A stretch of DNA of 64,000 nucleotides. It comes from Cornus controversa (lineage: Eukaryota > Streptophyta > Magnoliopsida > Cornales > Cornaceae). Location of the stretch: positions 48,578,306-48,642,305 of the forward strand of contig CM048848.1 in NCBI GenBank assembly GCA_026545225.1. Direction: 5' to 3'. The translations under genes were made by a program, and so were the position numbers. The notes under the pieces are model-generated. The model saw only the letters and a list, made by a program, of their open reading frames with translations. It had not been told where the DNA came from and ran no database searches. This document shows positions 54,981 to 64,000 of the stretch, piece by piece; the first letter of the stretch is position 1; every line of letters starts with the position of its first letter.

Positions 54981-55651
54981 TGGGGAGAGTTAGTTGAAGT
55001 TTATATATGTGTGGACATCTCTTAATTATATAGACGCTTTTGGAGTAAACTTGTGAGCACCGAGAAGAAAGTGTGCAAAGTGAACAATATCTATAAAGTG
55101 TGGGCGGGTCGTGAGGCTGGACCAGGGGCGGAGCCAGGATTTTAGTTCAGGGAGAGCATAGTGTATTTGATTGGAGAAAAAAAAAACTAGCATGACAAAT
55201 ATAAAATTTTCAAGTAAATGGCAAACAAGAAATAAAAAAATAACAAAATCACTATCTTTCAAGGAGTAGTATAGTATTCGTAATCTAATTTCATATAAAT
55301 ACTCATTTAAAGTAGAACAAAAATCACCTAAAATATTGGTTGAACTATGAGTTATGTCAAAGCAACTAGTGCTTAATAAATCATAACAATTAAAGCAAAC
55401 ATAATGTTCTTTAGTAATCCGAATTAAAAATTCAGATAAAAGAACTTATTATTCAACTTCAAAACCCAACAGTTGATATGATATTCAAATAAAAAGAACA
55501 ATAGTAGAATACTTGACTTGACAAATATAAAAACCATAATATCGATTGATAATTCAATATTGAATACAATTACAACTGTCCTCGACGAAATTTTATATTT
55601 TGAAAGTGATGCATGATAGCCTCATTATCTATGCCCTTAAATATATATATC

Positions 55652-56824
55652 TTATTCTATATATTCAACCAATCTATCATTCATAAATTGATCTCCCATT
55701 TGATTACGCAATTCATTCCTTACAATGTTCATAGCAGAAAATATCCTCTCCACAGTGGCAGTCGCGACTGGTAAGATAAATGCCAACGTCAAAAGAAAAT
55801 ACACCAATGGATACTCCTTGTCTTTTTTTGTCTCAACCATTCTTCTTGCAAAAGCGAAAATTACTTTCAACCCTTCAAAACCACCAGAGCACACATCAAG
55901 AATATAAATATGAAGCTGAATATCAAGTTCTATGAGCTTGTTTGCAGAAAATTCATTTTGATAATATTTGGCAAGACAAATTATCTTTTGATTGTCAAAA
56001 GTAAAGAATGCATCATTTGAACATAGACATGCCACACAAAGAAGTAACTCAGTATTTGCCTCACTGAAATGATTATTTAGCTCTTAAAGTTGCATATTTA
56101 TGACAGAATCAAACAACTCAACACGATAGTAATGCAAGTTTGTCATTTCTTGCACATTACGTTGTGGTCATCCCTGAACAAAGAACACATCATCAATGTT
56201 GGAAACATCAATCCCATTTTTCTCACAAAAAGAAGAAACTTCATCAAGTAAAGAATCTCATCCATCTTCCCTCATCATTTGTAGACATTGCTTACATACT
56301 TTGACTAAAGACATGGCTTTCACGATATCTTGATCTTTTCTTTGTAGTGTTTTTGACAATTCATTTGTAAATCCCTACATTGTCTTCATCAAATGGAGAC
56401 TGAATACAAAATTAAAGGATTGTATCTACTCAAGTAGAATAACTGCTTTATCTCTTTGATCGAATTTCACTCCATCCACTTCAATAATCTCAAGAACACC
56501 AATTACAGATGAGAATATTGTAATCAAACTAATCAAAGTACCATAATGTGAGCCCCAACGGGTGTCTCCTGCACGTATAAGAGAAGTACTTTAATTTAGG
56601 CCTTTTCCACTTCAAAGCTCGCCATTGTTACGTCCCTCAATAACTTCGGCAATTTTTTTCTCTCGAATCATATCATAACATTTACATGAGACTCCAACTA
56701 CATTCACCACATTAGCAACTCATACGAAAACAGCAACAAGAGCCAACTGAAGTTGGTGAGCAAAATAATGAACATAAAATGCAATTTCATTCTCTTTTAG
56801 AATAAGTGTTTTGAGACCAATTAA
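55652..56824 (-). pseudogene. hAT transposase, C-terminal half
   Basis: The last ~127 codons (56035-55652) form the hAT dimerisation region, with Ala-Thr-Val-Glu-Arg-Ile-Phe-Ser-Ala-Met and a stop after Val-Glu-Tyr-Ile-Glu. Further left in the protein (56820-56650) the minus strand reads Gly-Leu-Lys-Thr-Leu-Ile and Tyr-Phe-Ala-His-Gln-Leu-Gln-Leu-Ala-Leu-Val, the conserved middle of TTF-finger/DUF4371-type hAT transposases. The stretch between them contains stops, for example near 56710 and 56085, so the gene is dead even without the insertion. Confidence 0.8.
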
Positions 56825-56844
56825 GGGTATGTTTGGGAGGGCTT

Positions 56845-59609
56845 CCTGGAGCTTCTAAAAGGGCTTCCATGCCCCAAAAAGTCATTTCCCAAAAAATAGG
56901 TTGTTTGGTGAGATTTTGTAAATGGGCTTTTTAAAAAAATTACGCACTCCGAAAGCCCGTTAGACTGAAGCCATGTTTTGAGGCTTTTGAGAACCACTTT
57001 TCGGGAAGCTAGAGGCTAATTTAAGTAATAATTTTTCTTTCTCTATTTTACCCTGTGTTATTTTATTTAATTACATCCGTATATGTAGGGTCTGTTTACT
57101 CTCTCTCTCTCAACTTTCTCTACGTTTTTCTGGTTCCAATAACAATGGCGATTTTGTGGTGAGGCAGAAGATAGAGCTGACGGGGTGCAATAGAGTGGAA
57201 GATGGTGTTCAAAGGTGATTGTACTGTCTTTCGCACAACATACTCTACTTTACAGCGCACCATCACCAACCGGAGTGTTTGCGATTAAAATTATGGTATA
57301 TATTGTCATAGTTTCAGCGAAGAAGTTCGTTCCATTTGAAGGATGCAACCATAGCAATGCGGGTTGGGATGGCGACTACAAAGTTCTAATCCTCGTTGGA
57401 GCCGGTAATTCCACTATCTCTTTCTCTCAGCCTTTGTAGTGTGTGAGATTGAAGTTAGGGTTTGAAAGGAACATATAAAAGAGGTGTATTAAAATGTCGA
57501 CGAATATATATTGATGAATTTAAGTTCTAACCCTTGTTGATACCCTACTCAATTTTATCTCTATAACATTTTGGAATGCCCAATTCAATTTTATGCTTAC
57601 TGTTCTGATTTCTATTTTGAGGAGTTAGAGATAGAATAGAATTGGAGATGGTTTAAAATGTGTTTCACTCTCCTATTCAATGTCTAACACTATTACAACA
57701 ATCCCACTCAAATAACTTTGCTGATCAAAATTTTGAACTCTATAAATTATCCGGATATCTTCCTGAATAGACGTCCATCTTTCAATGTAATAACTGATTT
57801 CTTATATATATAATAATGTATTATATTTATAATTATATATTTGTAGTTGAGCAGATGAAGTATAGTATTTTAAATTTCAAAACTGATTCTCTCAATTACT
57901 TTGATAACAAATCAGTAATAGGATAATGAATTTAAATTTTGAAGTAGAGATATGTTCGAAGTAATAGGATAATAAACATTGAAATTTAAATTTTGAAGTA
58001 AAGGATATGTTAACGAAATTATATTCTTAGCTTAGTATAAAACTGCAAACAAATGTCAATTAAGGGGAGTTCCTTTTCAGTTCTTAGAGTGTTTATATAC
58101 TGAGAAATAATAGTGTTTTTAGTGTAGAGAGAGTTCTCTATGAGGAGAAGCTTTGAAGGAGTTTCAATCAGAGGAAATCATTCTCAAAATCACCAGGTAT
58201 ACTACAGTATTATTAATTCTAGTTGAATAAGTATTCTTAATTTCTAAGTGAATATATTTTAGGCTATTAATATGTTGGTAATTCTTTTGAGATTGATAGT
58301 AGTCCAAGAGATGGCCAAAGAGAGTAATCAGATTGTTGAGTTTAATACAAAAGCCTGGTACAAGTTAGATATTTTCTGTTATAAGTTGTTTAATCACTAA
58401 TGTGCATTTTATCAATTGATAGACAGTGATTTTGTCTTATATTTAGTTCTATGTAATAATAGAATAACAAAAAATATGGATAAAGAGATGAGAGACTCAT
58501 ACTATATCAACTGGCCTGGGTACTTCCCATAGATTGTTGTTTCAATGTTCTTTTTTTATGAACTTCAAGAGTAATTGTATCTAGAACCCATCCTTCTCTC
58601 TTTTATTTACAGATTTATACCTTTCTAAAATTCATTATGAGATGATATGTGAAATGATGATGAATGGATTTTCTCTGCCCTCCCTTGTTCTAAAGATAAT
58701 TTATAATGTAAACAGGTGGGGATGAAAATGAGAGGAACAGTATGTGTTGAAGATTGAACAACAATTGTGTGATATGCCCCCTTTGAACAATATGCTAATG
58801 CTTGTATTGTAGATCTTCACCTTGTCTTGTCTTTAGCCAACCTCTATCTTACTTGTGATAGTATTTTAGCATGTTTTCCTTGAATGAAACATAAAACACT
58901 CTAGGAACTTTAATTTTAAGTAAAGTCTAGTTTATTATATGTAGTAGTCCTTGAACATTAAGCAACTGGTTGTGTCTTGAAATTTCTTGTTTTGGTTGAT
59001 GCTAATAGAGCTGTGAAGGTTGAATAGAGTCCTCAAATTGGGGACTGTAACAAGACAACAATTACATATGAAAATATTCTTTGTTATTCTATTATTTAAC
59101 CATAGATGAGTCATCCCATCATGACATTACTCTTTAAAATTAGTCCCAAACCAAGGAAGGGTCCTAAGAGTATACGTAGATGGGGATACAAAATTAAATT
59201 TGACATTTCATTATCATCATCTATGTTTTTTTGTCAAAATAATGGAATAGGTGAAATGAATTATTTTTTTCGATTGTATTCCATCATATGCCATGTTTCC
59301 TCCAATATTTAATTTTTGAATTCTTTTTTTTCAATTGTATCTATGCTTTAAGATTGAAGAGTATTGAAACTGACTAATACAGGCAATGTTTTCCTTGTTA
59401 CAATACTAATATGCTTCGGGTTCATAATGCTTTGACAAGGCATGTTCGTAGGAATGTTACATCTCTGTTTGTTTGATTTTGGTAATGCCTTATCCCCTCG
59501 TCGAAGCAGTTAAATGGACATTACATCAAATTAAGATCAACTTATACATTCTGATTTACTATCAAAAAGTTGATTTTTTTATCTTATTTTATTATAAATT
59601 TTTTGATAG
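56845..59609 (+). other. Long 5' region of the PIF/Harbinger element
   Basis: 2.7 kb without a recognisable coding exon. 57095-57130 (CT-rich) is followed by a short open frame that does not resemble a known protein. Such elements often have leader exons and introns before ORF1, but none can be placed reliably. Confidence 0.4.
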
Positions 59610-60661
59610 ATGGAAAATAGTCAGGCTGCTTCCTCATCAGTGCCAAATCAAAGGATTGAAAAAAGGGACAAAGCTGTTTGGAATAATGATTTACATAAAA
59701 TCTTTGTTGAATTATGTTATAATCAAATGTTAAAAGGGAATAAGAAAGGCACAGTTCTCACAAAAGAATGATGGAATAATGTAATTGCAACTTTTCAAAA
59801 TAAAACTGGAAGAACTTATGATAAAAAGCAAATGAAAAATCATTGGGATGGTGTTAAGGGTGAATGGAAGATATGGTATCGGTTAAAAAGTCAAGAGATT
59901 GGCCTTGGATGGGATTACGATAAAAATACGGTCACTCCTGACAATGATTGGTGGAAGAACTACTTAGAGGTATATCTTAAATATCTATTTTGTTCACCCA
60001 TTTGTAAGATTTTACATTGAGTAATTATCGATAAATTTGTTTTCCTCTTAAATAGTCTTACCCTGAGGCAGCTAAGTTTCGTGATAAAGGACTAGATCAC
60101 TCAGATCAATTAACCACATTATTCAAAGATGGGGTGGCAACTGGCAATATGGCATGGGCACCTTCACAAGGAACATTACTAGAAGATAGTATTGGAGCAT
60201 GTCAATTTCAGGAAGATACGTTGCATAGTCAAGCAGAGACAACCATGAGAAGGGAAGAGGATCCTATCTTGCACAATGGAGAAGAAAGTAGGCCAACTGA
60301 TGATGATGATATTAGAGATACAAATGATACCAATCGTCGTAGGAGATCAGGAGATTTGATTCCGCCCCCTCAGAAACCTCAAAAAGTCTCTGCTGCTGCA
60401 AACATGAACAAATTTCTTGATAGAATATGTGTGACATTAGAGTCAAGGGCAGCTGAGACTACATGTTGCAAAATTAAAGATTGCATAGAACTATTGAATA
60501 AAATGCCAGAAGTACCAAGAGGAAGTGAACTTTACCTGTTTGCTTGTAGGACATTTGAAAAAAAAGAAAAGCGAGAAATATTTGTGGCACTAGGAGATTT
60601 TGATCTACGCATGACTTGGCTTGAAAATGAACAAACAGTCAACAATATACCCAATCCATGA
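59610..60661 (+). pseudogene. PIF/Harbinger ORF1, Myb/SANT-like DNA-binding protein
   Basis: Two exons, 59610-59969 and 60056-60661, joined across a GTATAT...AATAG intron. Exon 1 holds the trihelix/SANT-like domain (Trp-Asn-Asn-Asp, later His-Trp-Asp-Gly-Val-Lys and Lys-Ile-Trp-Tyr). Exon 2 encodes an acidic linker, a basic Arg-Arg-Arg-Arg patch that could be a nuclear signal, and a conserved C-terminal domain. In these elements ORF1 helps the transposase reach element ends. An in-frame TGA at 59769-59771 interrupts the SANT-like domain; otherwise both exons are open. Confidence 0.82.
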
Positions 60662-60884
60662 GCTATTTAATTTTGATATGACATTTTTTATGCATATTTT
60701 TCTTTGGTTATGAAAATTAGGAGTAAGAAGGTAGATAATATATATTTTTTTTATGGTTTATGTGTTTCCTTTACTTTTATGTTCTTTTATTCGTAAAATA
60801 TATAAATTACAAATTTCAATACATAATGATTAATTCTTATGTTTTATGATTTTACTAAATGGTATTTTTTTTAACAGCTATAAT

Positions 60885-62225
60885 ATGGAATCAAATCAAG
60901 AGGAATTTGAAGAGATGGAAACACATGCATTACTTGCTATTGCAGTTTGCGGAGTGACTACCTATTATCAAACTTTTATTGTAAAAGAACCATGCAGGAA
61001 TTCAATTTATATTGGACACCAATTTGTAATGGACGTATTAAATGAACATCATAAACGCTGTCATGAATTATTTCGAATGGAAAGACACGTGTTTAGGCGA
61101 TTTTGTCAAGAGTTTAGACAAAGAGATTTATTAGAGGATAGTCGTGAGCTTACTGTTGAAGAGCAAATGGCCATATTTCTTATGACCATTGGTCATAACT
61201 CAAGAAATAGAATGTTGCAAGAGCGATTTCAACACTCTGGTGAGACTATCAGTAGACATTTTAACAATGTCTTAAAATCGGTCATAATATTTGCCATGTC
61301 GGTTATTGTTCCTCCTTCTTTTGATAATATCCCTAGTCATATACGCAACAATCATAAGTATTGACCTCATTTTTGGGTAATTGATTTATATTTTAAAAGT
61401 TTTTTCATGATTATTTATATACTTATTTCAACCATGTAACATATATCAATTTATGTTTAGGGTTGTGTTGGTGCAATTGATGGAACACATGTTGATGCAG
61501 TCATTCCAGTAGATAAGCAACTTGCATTCCGTGGACGTAAAGGAGATTGCACACAAAATGTCATGGTTGCTTGTTCATTTGACATGCGATTCACATTTGT
61601 TTGGGCTGGGTAGGAGGGCTCAGCTCATGATTCTCGCATATTTAATGAAGCCATTCGTAGGCCAGAAATCAACTTTCCAAAACCTCCAAGTGGTTCGTAT
61701 TGTCATCCTAAAAATAAAATTTATATACTTAAATATTTTATTTTGTTAACCACAATATTTTCTTTTATAGGTAAATATTATGTTGTTGACGCTGGATACC
61801 CTAATATGGAAGGATATTTAGCACCATATAAAGGAGTGCGTTATCATTTCCAAGAATTCCAAAGAAGTCGCCAGCTAAGAGGAATTAGATAATCTTTTAA
61901 TTATGTTCATTCGTCATTAAGAAATGTAGTTGAACGTTGTTTTGGTGTATGGAAAGCTCGTTGGTCACTTTTAAAATGTATGGCTCCTTTTTCATTCGAG
62001 ACACAAAGATTGATTGTAGTTGCGTCAATGGCACTACACAACTATATAAGGCAAGAAGCAATAGCCGATACTGAACTTCGACAGTATGATGAGGATGAAG
62101 GTTATCTTGGTGACAATGATAATATTGACAGACAAACTTATGGCACAGTGGACCCACAATATCAGACTGAAATGAGCATTATACATGATGGAATCGCCGC
62201 ATCAATATGGGAAGCAACTCAATAA
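60885..62225 (+). pseudogene. PIF/Harbinger transposase (DDE_Tnp_4)
   Basis: Three exons: 60885-61376, 61461-61692 and 61771-62225, with good donors and acceptors. Exon 1 has the N-terminal helix-turn-helix region (Phe-Arg-Arg-Phe-Cys, Val-Glu-Glu-Gln-Met-Ala). The catalytic triad is visible: Asp in Ile-Asp-Gly-Thr-His (61479-61481), Asp in Ser-Ala-His-Asp-Ser-Arg (61629-61631), and Glu in Val-Glu-Arg-Cys-Phe-Gly (61932-61934). Stops at 61362 (TGA), 61611 (TAG) and 61890 (TAA) inactivate it, but there is no obvious frameshift. The acceptor 'ttaacag' at 60876 suggests a leader intron. Confidence 0.9.
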
Positions 62226-62762
62226 ATTATTTGTTACTATTTCTCATTCGTTCAAATTAGTATTGAATTTATTTTTATTTTACTAATTGAATTTTTATTT
62301 TTGAACTAGTAGTTAAACTTTAGATACAATTGACATGTTTAAATTATATATAGGGACATTTAATTTTTTTCTTTAAATAAATTTATATATTTATTGTTTG
62401 GTGAGTTATTTATACATATTCGAGCTTTGTGGATGACACAATTCTGAGTAAATGTTGTTGGTTTCCTTTCTTCCTAATAATTTTTATATGGTTCAATTTA
62501 AATTCATCTACATAAAATGAAATAAAAGTAACAATTGATTATAAAGGGTAACATTGTAAAGTGGAAAGTATTTTTACTCATGAAAGGACTTTTTAAATTT
62601 TGTCACCAAACACATGAAATGACTTTTTGATTTAAACGGACTTATCAAATTGACGTTCGCCAAACATCTTTTCTGTGATAAAGGCCTTCCTCTAACCTCC
62701 TTCTATAAAGTCCTTCTTATTAAAAGGCCTTTTGATATCAGAAAGCTCTCCCAAACGCTACC
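62226..62762 (+). other. 3' region of the PIF/Harbinger element
   Basis: AT-rich tail with no exon, ending in the right inverted repeat (62743-62762). 62600-62640 contains 'aaatgactttttgatttaaacggac', loosely related to text near the left end. Confidence 0.5.
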
Positions 62763-62765
62763 TAA

Positions 62766-63839
62766 TTCACTTTACATATTGCTAGCTCCATCATAACCTT
62801 GCCCACACAGTCTAGAAATGCTCAATCCATGTGTAAAAAATACATTATCAATCGCTGTCTTAAGTAAAAGAACAGTTGTATCTGTAACATGTACCATACC
62901 AATAAGACGCTCAATGATACTCCCATTATTCACATAACGCAATACAATAGTCATTTGCTCATTTATCGATACATCACGAGACTCATCAATTAAAATAGAA
63001 AAAAATGCATCTCTAATGTCTTTGATAGTAACATTGATGATCTCTATTGCAATGGCATTGACAATGTCTTTTTGAATCTCAAGTGATGTTCATTTCATAT
63101 TTTTAGGATTTTTTCCAATACAACTGCTTTGACATCCTCATTCTGATGGGCAGTGTATCTCAAAAGTTCAAGAAAGCTTCTTTGATTGTTTGAATCCTCA
63201 GATTCATCATGGCCATGAAATGCAAATCCTTGGTGAAAAAGAAATCGGACATATTCAATTGATGCATTCAAACAAGTTCGATATTCACATTTAGCTTGGT
63301 CCGACTGCTTGACGAAATTAAACTGTTTGAATGTGCTACTTTTAGTTCATCAAAGCTTCACACGATCTCAAAACTTGGTTGTGGGCACTATTGGGGCCTC
63401 CAACATAAGTTTTGAGCTTATATTTTTTCTTCTAATTTGAAAACCCTTCACCCATAAAGGAGTCACCTCATGTTTGTTCCCCAATATCTAGCCTGAAAAG
63501 ATAGCATTTTAGGCAAAATGTCACATCTTTGGCTATGCTATATTCTAGCCAAAAAAAATCAATAAACCAACCAGAGTTGAATCGTCGTGACCCATTCCCA
63601 AAATCCTTAAAGGGAAAAGAATGAGTTATAGGCTGACAAGCACCTTTTTGAAGATATGCTCTATGAATTAGGTTTTGAATATTAGGATTGTAATCCAAGA
63701 TTCGAGGCCATAGTCCTGGATCTGCTGGAAGATCCTTGGAGTTAATGTCAGAGGACGCAGAACGACTTCTCTTTAAACTATCATCATTTCTCTCTATAGG
63801 AGCTCTCAACCTTAATGTTCTTGGAAAGTATTTCTCCAT
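62766..63839 (-). pseudogene. hAT transposase, N-terminal half
   Basis: The ATG at 63837-63839 opens Met-Glu-Lys-Tyr-Phe, then Trp-Pro-Arg-Ile-Leu-Asp-Tyr and a TTF-type zinc-finger region with Cys-Leu-Lys-Cys-Tyr-Leu-Phe. After a degenerate stretch with stops (63460-62960), 62954-62772 reads Val-Leu-Arg-Tyr-Val, Val-His-Val-x-Asp-Thr-Thr and Gly-Gln-Gly-Tyr-Asp-Gly-Ala-Ser-Asn-Met, the conserved DUF4371 core. A TAA follows that Met, and the PIF/Harbinger insertion point lies three codons further. The protein continues at 56824 downward. Confidence 0.82.
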
Positions 63840-64000
63840 AACTGTTTAAAAATAAATTATGATTAAAAAATTTATACTACGATTTTAAAGTTATCTCCTC
63901 CATCTAATTCATTAACACATTATGATTTACTTAAGCCAAGGACCATTACTTAGTGCCGCTTTCACCTATGTGTGATGCTGAGAGAGAGACTGAGTTGCCC

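Larger units (their letters stand above)
56825..62762 (+). mobile_element. PIF/Harbinger DNA transposon (5938 bp)
   Basis: Terminal inverted repeats are GGGTATGTTTGGGAGGGCTT and, from the right, GGTAGCGTTTGGGAGAGCTT (17 of 20 matching). It is flanked by TAA on both sides (56822-56824, 62763-62765), the 3-bp target duplication of the superfamily. It carries both standard genes on the plus strand: a Myb/SANT-like ORF (59610-60661) and a DDE transposase (60885-62225). It is inserted in the hAT transposase gene. Confidence 0.92.
55123..64000 (-). mobile_element. hAT-family transposon, interrupted and running off the window
   Basis: The terminus CAGGGGCGGAGCCAGGATTT at 55123 is a typical plant hAT end. 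The minus-strand transposase reads from 63839 (N-terminus) to 55652 (C-terminus), with a PIF/Harbinger element inserted at 56825-62762. The other hAT end lies beyond 64000. If the element is complete, the 8 bases left of the terminus, GGCTGGAC (55115-55122), should recur next to that far end. Confidence 0.75.

Noticed and set aside
57215-57439. 74-codon open frame in the 5' region of the PIF/Harbinger element
   Set aside because: No recognisable domain or codon signature, and it does not join either ORF with convincing splice sites.
1-64000. tRNA, rRNA, snRNA genes or CRISPR arrays
   Set aside because: None seen on either strand. The tRNA-Met-like strings are retrotransposon primer sites and the spaced repeats are minisatellites or subterminal arrays.

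Overview
This is a nuclear genomic window from a flowering plant, most likely a eudicot. It is AT-rich and full of (AT)n tracts, carries intron-bearing plant gene pieces, and is packed with transposable elements and their remnants. Only one protein-coding gene looks intact: a receptor-like protein with extracellular leucine-rich repeats (minus strand, 39432-42479) of the disease-resistance RLP type. I saw no tRNA, rRNA, CRISPR or bacterial-type features.

Layout. 1-5217 holds broken copies of RLP-flanking DNA plus copy 1 of an unclassified long repeat (called Rep-A here). 5218-12185 is a direct duplication (X1/X2); X1 is split by a 2.94-kb solo LTR with a perfect 5-bp target duplication. 12186-18114 is degenerate: a CACTA left end, a possible LINE 3' end and AT-rich repeats. 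18115-33034 is Rep-A copy 2, inflated to about 15 kb by nested insertions: a 1.07-kb LTR element, a 784-bp MITE, a ~168-bp MITE, and a Ty1/copia element that itself carries a second Ty1/copia element in gag and a 576-bp TRIM in its reverse transcriptase. 34459-36034 is a hAT-type element with a perfect 8-bp target duplication that contains a piece of a LOB-domain (LBD) gene. 36881-47330 is the RLP locus: the intact gene, duplicated 3' flanks, repeated promoter pieces and a minisatellite built from the promoter. 47683-54190 is a CACTA-type element whose interior carries exon-like pieces of three unrelated plant genes, all on the plus strand: a MEB/vacuolar-iron-transporter-like gene, uroporphyrinogen-III synthase (HEMD) and the last exon of 1-deoxy-D-xylulose-5-phosphate synthase (DXS). 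55123-64000 is a hAT transposon (minus strand, running off the window) split by a 5.9-kb PIF/Harbinger transposon (56825-62762) with TAA target duplications.

How it fits together. No operon or pathway is shared. The region records RLP duplication and decay alongside successive transposon insertions. LTR divergence counted by hand gives an order inside the copia nest: outer element about 4.2 percent, inner about 2.9 percent, TRIM 1 difference in 251 bp. All transposon coding regions examined carry stops or frameshifts, so none looks autonomous now. The most novel items are the three-gene CACTA chimera, the LOB fragment inside a hAT element, and the RLP promoter minisatellite. All homology statements come from reading the sequence by eye; no database search was run.
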